Source of the DNA: Oceanobacillus sojae
GTDB taxonomy: Bacteria; Bacillota; Bacilli; Bacillales; Amphibacillaceae
Direction of reading: 5' to 3'
DNA: 64,000 bases
Assembly: GCF_007991515.1 (NCBI RefSeq)
Contig: NZ_BJYM01000012.1
Span: 1-64,000, forward strand
Below are positions 8,923-17,461 of this stretch, one piece after another. Position 1 is the first letter of the stretch; each line of letters opens with the position of its first letter. A program made the position numbers and the translations under genes. Under the pieces are notes generated by a model, which saw only the letters and a program-made list of their open reading frames with translations, searched no databases and had not been told where the DNA came from.

Positions 8923-10344
8923 TTACAAGAAAAGAATCATAGATAGCACAAACATAAACACAACACCTGATATCATCGGTACAGAAGTACGCTTAATAAT
9001 ATGAATTGGATTTAATTTTAACGTTCCAGCTACAATTAAGATAACAGCAGCTACAGGGGATACGGCCCGGAATAAGTTCCCTGCCATTCCCATTGGAACA
9101 CTGATAGCAATTGGGCTGATACCTGCTGCCTCGGCAAGTGGTACAACCAGCGGAACCATTGCAAAGAATAAGGCAATGCCGCTCCCGCTCAACAGGACTA
9201 TTAACGCTGTGACAGCTACTAAAATAAGCGGCAGAATAAATCCGTTTCCTTCGCCATGTGTGCTTTGCATTGTTTCCTGCAATGTGTCAATCAAACCAAT
9301 CGATTGTAAACCTGCAACAAAGACAGAAGCAGCAACCAGTAATGCTACAACTGGGAGCATATTACCCATTCCTGTAAAGAATTTCTCTGTGCTCGCAAAG
9401 ACCTCTTTCGCCTTACGATGACGAATCAATTCACAGACAATTGCCAGGATAAATGAAATTAACACAGCAATTTCTACATTAACAGCTATCGTAGCTGAGG
9501 TTGTCATTTCAACAATAAAAGAAACGAGTAAAATAATAATCGGAAATACTGGAAGAATCGAATAAACTGTTTTATAAAGTTTACTACCCTCTACCTTTTC
9601 AATATCTTTTAATTCCACCTGTTCCTCTGACTCCGCTGCCGTCATTTTTTTATCCATTCGTTTTTGCCAGAAATAGTGAACTAACGCGATAAATAAAATG
9701 GTAGGAATCGATACAAGCGCGTGATAGCTAAATACATATTGTGTTACTGTCATATCATTAAACATAGGATATTTAGCAAGTTCCTCTGCAATAGCAACGT
9801 TATCACTGCCCAGCGGTGTCGGTACGATCGTTGCTGAGGTGGCAATAACAGCACCAATACTTAATGTAGACATCCCCGCTTGTTTTAATACAGGATACAA
9901 GGTTGCAAGAAGCAGAATTGCTAAAGTCGACGCACTTGGAATAACCAAAGATAAAACGTTTCCAAGCAAAAATGTAAGTGGAACTAGAAAATAAACCGAT
10001 TTTACTTTATTAATAGGTTTTGTCAATACTTGAACGGTTAAATCATTTGCACCAATGGAAGACATATAAGCGGTATATCCTCCAAGAATAAGAATAATTA
10101 ATCCAGCTGAGCTCAGTGTTGCTTTGAACTGTTCAACAATTACCTGTAATGGATCGAGCAGGGCTGAGCCGGTAGACTGAAAGTCCTGAAATACAATATC
10201 TTTTCCCATTGCTAAACTAATCAAAAGCAGAACAATTCCCATTAAAAATAAGGCAATTTTAATATCCATTTTCTTGATCAGCATATAGACAATAACGACA
10301 ACAGCTAAAATAGCGGAACCGTACATAATAAGATTATCTAACAT
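8923..10344 (-). CDS. DcuC-family transporter, probably for nucleoside or ribose
   Basis: 473 residues with about 12 membrane segments. The overall pattern (ILGGYTAYMSSIGANDL, VIPSASTLAILLLATLYPVLKQAG, ATIVPTPLGSDN) places it in the DcuC/ArsB-like superfamily, which was named for C4-dicarboxylate carriers. Every neighbour belongs to nucleoside or ribose use (nucleoside hydrolase 30 bp upstream, ribokinase, LacI regulator), so import of a nucleoside is more likely here than a dicarboxylate; that is inference from context. SD GGAGGG is 8 nt upstream. Last gene of the operon, followed by a terminator. Confidence 0.8.
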   Translation of the reverse strand: MLDNLIMYGSAILAVVVIVYMLIKKMDIKIALFLMGIVLLLISLAMGKDIVFQDFQSTGSALLDPLQVIVEQFKATLSSAGLIILILGGYTAYMSSIGANDLTVQVLTKPINKVKSVYFLVPLTFLLGNVLSLVIPSASTLAILLLATLYPVLKQAGMSTLSIGAVIATSATIVPTPLGSDNVAIAEELAKYPMFNDMTVTQYVFSYHALVSIPTILFIALVHYFWQKRMDKKMTAAESEEQVELKDIEKVEGSKLYKTVYSILPVFPIIILLVSFIVEMTTSATIAVNVEIAVLISFILAIVCELIRHRKAKEVFASTEKFFTGMGNMLPVVALLVAASVFVAGLQSIGLIDTLQETMQSTHGEGNGFILPLILVAVTALIVLLSGSGIALFFAMVPLVVPLAEAAGISPIAISVPMGMAGNLFRAVSPVAAVILIVAGTLKLNPIHIIKRTSVPMISGVVFMFVLSMILFL

Positions 10345-10374
10345 GATGTCTTCCCTCCGAAGAATGGTTAATGC

Positions 10375-11295
10375 TTAATTACATTTTTGAATGCTTTCCA
10401 TAAACCATTTTTTAAATTCTTTCGCATCAATATCAACACAAACGTTTACATTTGGCGTTTTATTCATTTTTCCTTTTAAATCAACAACGGTTGTTCCTTT
10501 TGTTAAAGCACCATCTAATTCAACATCGACATAGGAATGTGCTACTTCAAACAGCTCCGGTTTTAGCAAATAAGCAACTGCACAGCTGTCATACATTTTC
10601 AAACCATGATTGAAGCTTCCACCCCGGTATTTTTTAAACAAATGATAAATCATATTTCCTGTCTTATTCATATCTTTTAAAACTTCGCTGTCTTCCGGAT
10701 AAACAAGTGCTTTTAGACCAACATCCAATCCAGCCATAGCAATAGGGACACCGCTTGCAAAAACGATTTTAGCAGCTTCTGGATCTGCATAAATATTAAA
10801 TTCAGCCATTACCGAGGAATTCCCTCTGCCTGTTGATCCTCCCATCATGACAATTTCCTTAATGTTCTGCTTCACTTCCGGATAAGTTCTAAATAACAAT
10901 GCAATATTTGTTAATGGACCAATCGGTACAAGTGTCACTGGTTCATCGCTTGTTAGAATCTCTCTCTTCATCGCAGTTACAGCATGTTCATCTAAAAGAA
11001 GGCTTTCATCTGCTTCTTCAAAATCATAACCATCCATGCCTGTCTCTCCATGAATATCACTGGCATCAACTGGATCAACGATTAATGGTATTGCAGCACC
11101 TTTGGCAATAGGAACCTGCTTATCAAAGAATTTCATTAATCGGAGCATGTTATACGTAACTTTTTCTAAGCTGACGTTTCCATTTACCGTTGTAATTAAG
11201 CGGACATCGAGTTCTTCACTGTATAAAGCAATTCCCAGCGCAACTGCATCATCAATTCCTGGATCTGTATCAATAATAACTGGTTTCTTATTCAT
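10375..11295 (-). CDS. Inosine-uridine preferring nucleoside hydrolase
   Basis: 306 residues, the usual length for the family. The N-terminal DTDPGIDDA motif (about residues 9-17) supplies the Asp cluster that binds Ca2+ and activates water. Further signatures are the VPIGPLTNIA strand, MMGGS, the EFNIYADPEAA segment and the late YDSCAVAYLL region with the active-site Asp. It should split a ribonucleoside into free base and ribose. The ribose would then be phosphorylated by the adjacent ribokinase. SD GGAGG lies 7 nt upstream. Substrate preference (purine or pyrimidine) cannot be read from the sequence. Confidence 0.92.
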   Translation of the reverse strand: MNKKPVIIDTDPGIDDAVALGIALYSEELDVRLITTVNGNVSLEKVTYNMLRLMKFFDKQVPIAKGAAIPLIVDPVDASDIHGETGMDGYDFEEADESLLLDEHAVTAMKREILTSDEPVTLVPIGPLTNIALLFRTYPEVKQNIKEIVMMGGSTGRGNSSVMAEFNIYADPEAAKIVFASGVPIAMAGLDVGLKALVYPEDSEVLKDMNKTGNMIYHLFKKYRGGSFNHGLKMYDSCAVAYLLKPELFEVAHSYVDVELDGALTKGTTVVDLKGKMNKTPNVNVCVDIDAKEFKKWFMESIQKCN

Positions 11296-11451
11296 GACAA
11301 TTCCTCCAATATTTTTCTATGTTGAATTTTGTTCAATGCTTTAAAAATATTTTTTTATAATAAGCAGGACATCTTCTCTCCCGGCTTAACAGATGCCTGC
11401 ATCTTTCTTCTGTATAATTACTGTTCTTACCTGAGAGAAAACCTTGCTGCT

Positions 11452-12339
11452 TTATTGACTCTTTATTCTTTTGATAACCTCTGCTCTTGTCGGCATTCCT
11501 TCCTGAGCTCCCATTTTCTCTACAGCTAAAGAGGCTGCGGCATTCGCAAATTCAATTGCTTTCTCTATATCTTTTTCTTTTGCATATTCCGTTACAAAGG
11601 CTCCGTTAAAGGTATCTCCTGCTCCAGTAGTATCCTTTACCTTTGCCTGAAAAGAAGAAATTGTCTTCTCTTCCCCATCCGGTAAGGTGAAGGCAACACC
11701 GTGCTCTCCTTTTGTCTCTATAATCTTCTTTTTTATAGATAAAGTATCTATGGATTGCTTCATTGCCGAATGCTCTGATTCATTCGGTGTAATAAACGTT
11801 GCTTTTTCTACAACTTTCTTCATAACCTTGTTATATGGGGCCGGATTAATAACAACAGGAATACCATGCTTATATGCAAGTTCTACCGTATATTCAATCG
11901 TTTCCATCGGTATCTCAAATTGCATTAATATGATATCGCAGGAAAGAATAATTTCCTGTTTATCTTTCACCATTTCCGGTGTTACATATTTATTTGCGCC
12001 TGGAGCAACAATAATTCGATTATCACCATCAGAAAGAATAATGGTTGCTACACCTGTTGATTCATGAGAAACGGTTATAATTGCTTCATCATTAGCGCCT
12101 TCATTACGAAATCTTTCTTTCAGGCTTTTTCCGAATGCATCATCACCAACAGCTCCAACCATGACAACCTCAGCTCCCAGTCTGGCTGCTGCAATTGCCT
12201 GATTTGCTCCCTTACCGCCGGGGTAAGTTGTAAACGACTCACCAAGAACCGTTTCACCCTGTTCAGGCACTTTATCCGTTGTTGTTACCATATCCATATT
12301 GATACTTCCGACAACACAGACTCTTGGATTTTTTTTCAT
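11452..12339 (-). CDS. rbsK: Ribokinase
   Basis: 295-residue PfkB-family sugar kinase. The N-terminal substrate site is GSINMDMV with YPGGKGANQA (about residues 35-48); the C-terminal DTTGAGDTFNGAF holds the catalytic Asp and anion hole. It phosphorylates ribose at O5 for the pentose phosphate pathway. The start is placed at the second ATG (MKKNPRV) because AAGGG lies 10 nt before it, whereas the ATG three codons earlier has only one base between it and the GGG. It starts 13 bp after the lacI stop; a 156-bp gap then precedes the nucleoside hydrolase gene. Confidence 0.92.
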   Translation of the reverse strand: MKKNPRVCVVGSINMDMVTTTDKVPEQGETVLGESFTTYPGGKGANQAIAAARLGAEVVMVGAVGDDAFGKSLKERFRNEGANDEAIITVSHESTGVATIILSDGDNRIIVAPGANKYVTPEMVKDKQEIILSCDIILMQFEIPMETIEYTVELAYKHGIPVVINPAPYNKVMKKVVEKATFITPNESEHSAMKQSIDTLSIKKKIIETKGEHGVAFTLPDGEEKTISSFQAKVKDTTGAGDTFNGAFVTEYAKEKDIEKAIEFANAAASLAVEKMGAQEGMPTRAEVIKRIKSQ

Positions 12340-12352
12340 ACAATTCATTCCC

Positions 12353-13327
12353 TTACTTTGTTGATTGTCTTTTGATTAATTGAACAGTGTATTGTTCAGA
12401 AGTAACTTCCTTCTGCTTATTTTCCATCCGGTCAATAATTATTTCAGCAGCCCGCTGTCCAATTTCATAAATGGGCTGCCCCATCGTTGTCAGTGCCGGT
12501 GTTGTAATTTTCCCTAATTCAATTCCATCAAATCCAATAACAGATAAATCTTCTGGAACACGCAGGTTCAAAGCTTCAGCAGCCTTTAAGACGCCCACCC
12601 CCATTAAATCATTCGCAGCAAAAATGCCATCAATTTCAGGGTGTTTTTTTATTAATTCCTTTACTGCCTGATAGGCGCCCTCAAAGGTATATTCTCCCGA
12701 GGTAATAAAATCTTCTGAAAACCAATTCTCTTGTTCCACTGCTTCCAAATAACCTTTTTTACGTTCTACTGCACTTGTTGTATCTTCCGGACCACTTATA
12801 TGTGCAATCCTTTTACAGCCTGACTCCTGCAGATGCCTTACTGCTTCTATTGCACCTGTCCGGTTATTCACCGTAACAGAAATCATATCCACAATTTCCC
12901 TGTCTAAAGCAACAATTGGAACGTTTACTTTATTTAGCGTTTCTAAAGGAATAGAGCTTGAAACCATTACCACACCGCCAATTGTTTTTTGCAGAAGGGC
13001 ATACAGATATTTCATTTCCTTTTCCCGGTTGTTGTCTGTATTACAAAGAATAAAAGTATAACCCGACTTATTTGCAGTATCCTCTACCGCCCGAGCCAGC
13101 TCAGGAAAGAAGGGGTTCATAATATCCGGTACAAATAATGCAATCATTTTAGACGTCCCCTTAAAAAGAGTCCTGGCTACATCATTTGGCCGATAATCTA
13201 ATTCTTTAATTGCAGCTTCTACTTTTTCTTTTGTTTTTTCATTGATATATCCATTTTTATTCATCACACGGGAAACAGTAGCAACAGATACGCCGGCAAG
13301 CTTTGCAACCTCTCGGATAGTCGCCAT
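12353..13327 (-). CDS. LacI-family repressor of the nucleoside/ribose operon
   Basis: 324 residues. The N-terminal helix-turn-helix (MATIREVAKLAGVSVATVSRV) is followed by the hinge helix (YRPNDVARTL) and a periplasmic-binding-protein-like effector domain. An upstream in-frame extension was rejected: the ATG at 13327 has AAGGAGGAATGTT before it and gives the standard LacI N-terminus. It is the first gene of its own operon. Two perfect-arm operators TGTAAC-N2-GTTACA sit at and downstream of the promoter, so autorepression relieved by ribose or a nucleoside is likely (inference from position). Confidence 0.92.
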   Translation of the reverse strand: MATIREVAKLAGVSVATVSRVMNKNGYINEKTKEKVEAAIKELDYRPNDVARTLFKGTSKMIALFVPDIMNPFFPELARAVEDTANKSGYTFILCNTDNNREKEMKYLYALLQKTIGGVVMVSSSIPLETLNKVNVPIVALDREIVDMISVTVNNRTGAIEAVRHLQESGCKRIAHISGPEDTTSAVERKKGYLEAVEQENWFSEDFITSGEYTFEGAYQAVKELIKKHPEIDGIFAANDLMGVGVLKAAEALNLRVPEDLSVIGFDGIELGKITTPALTTMGQPIYEIGQRAAEIIIDRMENKQKEVTSEQYTVQLIKRQSTK

Positions 13328-13350
13328 AACATTCCTCCTTCTATTATTTA

Positions 13351-13364
13351 TGTAACCCGTTACA
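13351..13364. promoter_or_regulatory. LacI-type operator, promoter-distal copy
   Basis: TGTAACCCGTTACA has perfect 6-bp arms around CC. It lies 24 bp before the lacI start codon and 41 bp, about four helical turns, from an identical second copy. That spacing permits side-by-side or looped binding. Confidence 0.85.
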
Positions 13365-13391
13365 TACAATTATAAATTTAAAACGGATTTA

Positions 13392-13405
13392 TGTAACCCG
13401 TTACA
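13392..13405. promoter_or_regulatory. LacI-type operator overlapping the transcription start
   Basis: A second identical TGTAACCCGTTACA begins 4 bp downstream of the -10 box of the lacI-rbsK promoter, so a bound repressor would cover the transcription start. Confidence 0.85.
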
Positions 13406-13409
13406 CAAT

Positions 13410-13438
13410 ATTGTAAAACGATTTCATTTCATTGTCAA
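13410..13438 (-). promoter_or_regulatory. Sigma-A promoter of the lacI-rbsK operon
   Basis: On the minus strand TTGACA (13438-13433), a 17-bp spacer and TACAAT (13415-13410) form a near-consensus vegetative promoter directly upstream of an operator. Confidence 0.85.
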
Positions 13439-13492
13439 TGATTTTTCTTTTTAATATTTTATGAAGTATATACATCCATTACAGCTAATTTC

Positions 13493-14323
13493 TTACCGCT
13501 TCGCACAGATAACAAAGCTATCCAATGATTTTGCTTCCTCTTGCTGATGATTCATTAAATGATAATAAATATTTATAAGAGATTGATATGCTTCTCCATT
13601 TTGATCAAAATCAGTCCGGATATCATTTGCTTCGTTGATTTCCCAGCCTCCATCCTGAAGGTATGCCGCATCAATAATGGTCTCCCTGGTTATTTGAAAT
13701 CCTGTGTTCTCCAGAATTCCTTTCACTTGTCTTTTTCCAAACAGGCATTGAATATTTCCACCATTTCCGATTTGACTGCTGTGAAGTGCTAATAATGATG
13801 CCGCTAAAAAATGTGCCCGTTGCCCGCTTCTTGTATAATCCAAATCCCATTCTGCAAAGCAGATTTGATTCGCTATCTCCTTTACTTTATCAATATAATC
13901 AATAAGAGTCTGTTCATTTTCAAAGTACCAGGAAGCATGCGATAAAACGACTGCGTCAAAGGCAAAGGCTGTTTCTTCCTCGAAGGCTAAAAAGTCCGTT
14001 TCAAAATGAAAAGAAATTCTATCCCCAAGTGAAGTTCGCATTATTCGATTGGCCGCCTCTTCCAAAGTTAATGGCGCTCCATACTCCTTACTTGCGATAT
14101 CAATGGCTGTTACTCTTCCGCTTTCCCCGACAGCATCTGCAAGTACCAACGTTGTGTCCCCTTGCCCGCATCCTATTTCCAGCACATGCATCCCCTCTTT
14201 AATATCAAAAGCTTCCACTAGATGGATCCGGTGAGCCAATTGGATTTCCTGGATTGGATCATTTTTGTATATATCGTATTTTTCAATGATTTTCCTTGCT
14301 TTTTTTAAATTATTTTCTTTCAA
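13493..14323 (-). CDS. Class I SAM-dependent methyltransferase
   Basis: 276 residues. Motif I (VLEIGCGQGDTTL) and the acidic loop VTAIDIA define a Rossmann-type AdoMet-binding domain, and DAVVLSHASWYF is the post-II region. The small-molecule substrate is not evident. The start is assigned to TTG at 14323 because GGAGGA lies 8 nt upstream. The longer open frame would overlap the preceding transporter gene and begins with residues unlike a methyltransferase. It is probably co-transcribed with the upstream EamA exporter gene. Confidence 0.82.
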   Translation of the reverse strand: MKENNLKKARKIIEKYDIYKNDPIQEIQLAHRIHLVEAFDIKEGMHVLEIGCGQGDTTLVLADAVGESGRVTAIDIASKEYGAPLTLEEAANRIMRTSLGDRISFHFETDFLAFEEETAFAFDAVVLSHASWYFENEQTLIDYIDKVKEIANQICFAEWDLDYTRSGQRAHFLAASLLALHSSQIGNGGNIQCLFGKRQVKGILENTGFQITRETIIDAAYLQDGGWEINEANDIRTDFDQNGEAYQSLINIYYHLMNHQQEEAKSLDSFVICAKR

Positions 14324-14384
14324 TGATATACTCCTCCAGTCTTTTATTATTAGAAAAGGATGAACTAAAATAATGTCCACCCTC

Positions 14385-15290
14385 TTACTCATTGTATATT
14401 CTATCCGATTCCTTTGGTACAGGCTGTTTCGATCCAGCCTGCAGCCGCAGGAAATAAAATATCCCGGTAATAATCAGCACGCCGCCTATCATCTCTACAT
14501 GAGTAAGCATCTCATGTAAAAGAATAACAGCCAGGATAGATGCACCAACCGGTTCTCCCAATGTACTCATAGAAACTGTTGTTGTATTTACATAGTTTAA
14601 CAGCAAGTTAAAAATAATATGTGCCCCGGTCGGGAAAATAGCTAGCATGATAAAGACCAGCCAATCATTTGAAGTATAACCTGTAAAAGCTATTCCGCCA
14701 ATAAGATTAAACACAGCAACCGTAATCCCTGCTACCAGAAATACTAAAAAGCTGTATACCCAGTGATTAATTGATTTTACATTTCGTTGACCAATCATTA
14801 AATAAAGTACCACAGAAACAACAGCCAGGAAGGATAAAATATTTCCCAGCAAAGCTGAACTGCCGCTGCCTAAGCTGCCTCCCCCAACAACAACGACACC
14901 TATAAAAGCAATTCCCATTGCTATTACAATACGTATATCTAATTTTTCTTTAAAGAAAATCAGACCTCCAATTAAAGCAATTGCAGGCTGTAGCGCTAAA
15001 ATCAAAGTAGAGCTTGCCACTGACGTATGATTTAACGACTCGAACCATAATCCAAAATGGCCAGCCAGAAAAATTCCGGCAAATACAATGGCTATCCACT
15101 CTTTTCTATTTATCTTTAAAAATGATTTTCGATATTTAAAAACCATAGGAAAAATTAATACGCATGCTAAAAACATCCGATACATTACCATGATGGTAGA
15201 AGGTGCATCCGATAATTTCACAAGTATTGCCGATAAGGATATGCAGATAATTGTGATAACTAATAGTAGATTAATGGTTCCCTGTTTCAA
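14385..15290 (-). CDS. EamA/DMT-family transporter
   Basis: 301 residues with ten predicted membrane helices in two EamA halves (about 8-135 and 150-285), the drug/metabolite transporter layout. The start codon is TTG with AGGAGGGG 6 nt upstream. Members export amino acids, nucleosides or other metabolites; the substrate is not deducible. It precedes the methyltransferase gene on the same strand and is divergent from the SDR gene. Confidence 0.85.
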   Translation of the reverse strand: MKQGTINLLLVITIICISLSAILVKLSDAPSTIMVMYRMFLACVLIFPMVFKYRKSFLKINRKEWIAIVFAGIFLAGHFGLWFESLNHTSVASSTLILALQPAIALIGGLIFFKEKLDIRIVIAMGIAFIGVVVVGGGSLGSGSSALLGNILSFLAVVSVVLYLMIGQRNVKSINHWVYSFLVFLVAGITVAVFNLIGGIAFTGYTSNDWLVFIMLAIFPTGAHIIFNLLLNYVNTTTVSMSTLGEPVGASILAVILLHEMLTHVEMIGGVLIITGIFYFLRLQAGSKQPVPKESDRIYNE

Positions 15291-15550
15291 TTATTACCCC
15301 TCCTCTGAGATTGCGTTCTGTTTTGTTAAGAAGAGGTCAAGCATTTCTATTTCAAAATCACCTCTTACATTAATAATATAAATAAGATCATTACCAAATA
15401 ATAATAGCATGCTGAATGCATTTTTGACATCTATTCAATTCATAAAAGAGTCCATCCTTCCATTCTCTCCTTAGTAAAGCAATTAAATTTTACAAACAGA
15501 CAAACTATGGTAAATTCTAATTGAAAATAATTGAGACCAAAGGAGAAATT

Positions 15551-16294
15551 ATGCCAAATTTAAAAGATCAAGTCGTACTAATAACCGGAGCAAATCGCGG
15601 ACAAGGGAAAGGTATTGCTAAACACTTCGCTTCACTCGGTGCAAAAGTTGCAGTAGGAGCCAGAAGTTTTGAGGATGCTGAAGCACTCTCCGCAGAAATC
15701 GGAAAGAATCAAAGTCTTCCTGTCCAATTGGATGTGACAAACGAAGCTGATTGGACTGCTGCTGTCCAATCTATTATCGAAGCTTATAATAAAATAGATG
15801 TACTTATTAATAATGCCGGTATTTTCATTAAAAAACCTTTGTTAGATACATCTGTGGAAGATTTTCAACAGTTAATCAATGTGAATCAGCTCGGTGTTTT
15901 TATGGGAATAAAGGCAGTCGCACCTTACATGGAAAAACAGCAAAAAGGGTCTATTGTTAATAATGTATCCATCTCTGCTTTTGCGCCAATCAACGACGCA
16001 GCTGCTTATGCAGCATCAAAAGCAGCTGTTTCCAACCTTTCTAAATCTGCTGCAATCGAATTAGGTCCAAAAGGGATTAGAGTGAATTCTATCCATCCAG
16101 GTGTTATTCAAACAAATATGGTGAGCGGCAGTAATCTGAATATCAATGAAGCTGATGCCATTCCATTAAGGAGACTGGGCCAAGCTAATGATATAGCTCA
16201 AGTAGCTGCTTTTCTTGCTTCTGACGAGAGTGCTTATTGTAACGGCGCAGAAATTGTGGTGGACGGCGGGCTTACTTTAGGTACGGATGTTTAA
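15551..16294 (+). CDS. Short-chain dehydrogenase/reductase
   Basis: 247 residues of classical SDR type. The cofactor motif is TGANRGQGKG near the N-terminus, followed by NNAG at about 86-89, the catalytic Ser in NNVSISAF, the YAASK catalytic pair near 150, and a typical C-terminal VDGG. The start at 15551 is fixed by AAAGGAGAAATT immediately upstream; an earlier in-frame TTG would add ten residues without a binding site. It is transcribed alone, divergent from the EamA gene. The substrate is unknown. Confidence 0.88.
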   Translation: MPNLKDQVVLITGANRGQGKGIAKHFASLGAKVAVGARSFEDAEALSAEIGKNQSLPVQLDVTNEADWTAAVQSIIEAYNKIDVLINNAGIFIKKPLLDTSVEDFQQLINVNQLGVFMGIKAVAPYMEKQQKGSIVNNVSISAFAPINDAAAYAASKAAVSNLSKSAAIELGPKGIRVNSIHPGVIQTNMVSGSNLNINEADAIPLRRLGQANDIAQVAAFLASDESAYCNGAEIVVDGGLTLGTDV

Positions 16295-16324
16295 TTAGAA
16301 GCTTATATATTTTCCATCATGCAA

Positions 16325-16360
16325 GAAAATAGAGAGGCTGATAAATCACCTCTCTATTTC
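16325..16360 (+). terminator. Probable terminator after the SDR gene
   Basis: A 12-bp stem, GAAATAGAGAGG against CCTCTCTATTTC, lies 30 bp after the stop. The T tract is short, so termination strength is uncertain. Confidence 0.6.
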
Positions 16361-16429
16361 AAGTCTCTAAATGGGATAGATAATTATTAAAAGAGGATAT
16401 GCTTATTCTGAATTTCATTCAAGACTTTT

Positions 16430-16466
16430 TAAAAATAAAAAACCACTACCGCTTCAGGTACTGGTT
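16430..16466 (-). terminator. Terminator of the acetyltransferase gene
   Basis: Minus-strand stem AACCAGTACC/GGTAGTGGTT (one mismatch) followed by TTTTTTATTTTT. It lies about 130 bp past the acetyltransferase stop. Confidence 0.75.
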
Positions 16467-16597
16467 GGAGAATATAGCAGATCTATTCTGAACCCGCTAA
16501 ATAGATATTTCATGTGCTACTAATATCCCATAGAATGTCTTTCTTTCTGTTCTAACACTTGCTAAAATTTTATTAAGATCTAAAGCTGTCTTCTAAA

Positions 16598-17101
16598 TTA
16601 TAAGTCAGCCTGATAGTATACAAAAGTGAGATGCTTCCCTTCATAAGTAGTTTCTTCTCTGCTTATTTCTTCAAAACCCCTTTTTTTCAATACTTTTTGA
16701 GAAGCTATATTATCAGCAGTTGTCTGCGCTTTGATTTCCTTCAATTTCAGCATCTTTGCTTCTTTTTTAAGAAGCTCTAATGCCTGTCCTGCGACTCCTT
16801 TTCCTGTATAAGCTTCTCCTACTCTATATCCTAAAAAACCGCTCTTCAAAGAATAATCAATATCTGTTAAATTTATTCTTCCTAAAATTTCTCCATTGGT
16901 ATCTTTAATTAAATAAAAATAAGATTGCTTATCAGCTTGTTCTTTCAGTAATTCTTTAAGCCTGTCACGAAAATAATCCTTTTGATAATAATCATCGCCC
17001 CGGGAAGGAACAAATTTTTCAAAGTAATTTCTGTTATTTGATTCAAATGCATACAGCTTATCCTCATCCTCCATTTGCAGCGAAGCAATATGTATCATCA
17101 A
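16598..17101 (-). CDS. GNAT-family N-acetyltransferase (RimJ/RimL type)
   Basis: 167 residues. The GNAT core includes GRINLTDI, the pyrophosphate-binding region YRVGEAYTGKGVAGQAL (about 95-111) and the motif B segment ASQKVLKKRGFEEI. The RimJ/RimL-like subfamily acetylates protein N-termini or small amines; the substrate here is unknown. Two adjacent ATGs (MM) compete as start, with GAGAGGATG upstream. It stands alone between two terminators. Confidence 0.85.
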   Translation of the reverse strand: MMIHIASLQMEDEDKLYAFESNNRNYFEKFVPSRGDDYYQKDYFRDRLKELLKEQADKQSYFYLIKDTNGEILGRINLTDIDYSLKSGFLGYRVGEAYTGKGVAGQALELLKKEAKMLKLKEIKAQTTADNIASQKVLKKRGFEEISREETTYEGKHLTFVYYQADL

Positions 17102-17214
17102 AACAGCATCCTCTCTCTATGTGCCACACCAATATATATGACCACGGGATTTTTTATATATTATTTCACAAGAGCAGATTCCTGTCGATAGGATTTAAAA
17201 TTTTTATTTTAAAC

Positions 17215-17275
17215 ATAATAAAAGCAGCCGGATTAAGAAGCACTGTAAAAACGAACAGCACTGCTCCGGCCGCTT
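17215..17275 (-). terminator. Terminator after the CxxC protein and aconitase-like genes
   Basis: On the minus strand an outer stem AAGCGGCCGG/CCGGCTGCTT, with a weaker inner stem, ends in TTTTATT. It starts 5 bp past the stop of the 55-residue gene. Confidence 0.75.
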
Positions 17276-17279
17276 CAAA

Positions 17280-17447
17280 TTAATCAATTACTCTGTGGTT
17301 TTCATCTACCTGCAGCTTTTCCGTCTTTTCTACAGCGGCAACAAACCCGTCACCATGACAAACGGTACATGTATAGTGCCACTGTTCGTCGTCCATTAAT
17401 AACCCAGTCCCGTCACAAGCTTTACAGGCGTGTTTCTGAGATCCCAT
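17280..17447 (-). CDS. Small DnaJ-type double CxxC protein (55 aa)
   Basis: A 55-residue protein with two CxxCxGxG-like knuckles, CKACDGTG (residues 8-15) and CTVCHGDG (27-34), as in the DnaJ zinc-binding domain or anti-TRAP-like small proteins. The four cysteines should bind one zinc ion. AAGGAAG lies 7 nt before the ATG. It begins 15 bp after the aconitase-family stop and a terminator follows, so it is the last gene of that transcript. The function is unknown; a role in assembly or regulation of the upstream enzyme is speculative. Confidence 0.8.
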   Translation of the reverse strand: MGSQKHACKACDGTGLLMDDEQWHYTCTVCHGDGFVAAVEKTEKLQVDENHRVID

Positions 17448-17461
17448 AGCTGACTTCCTTT

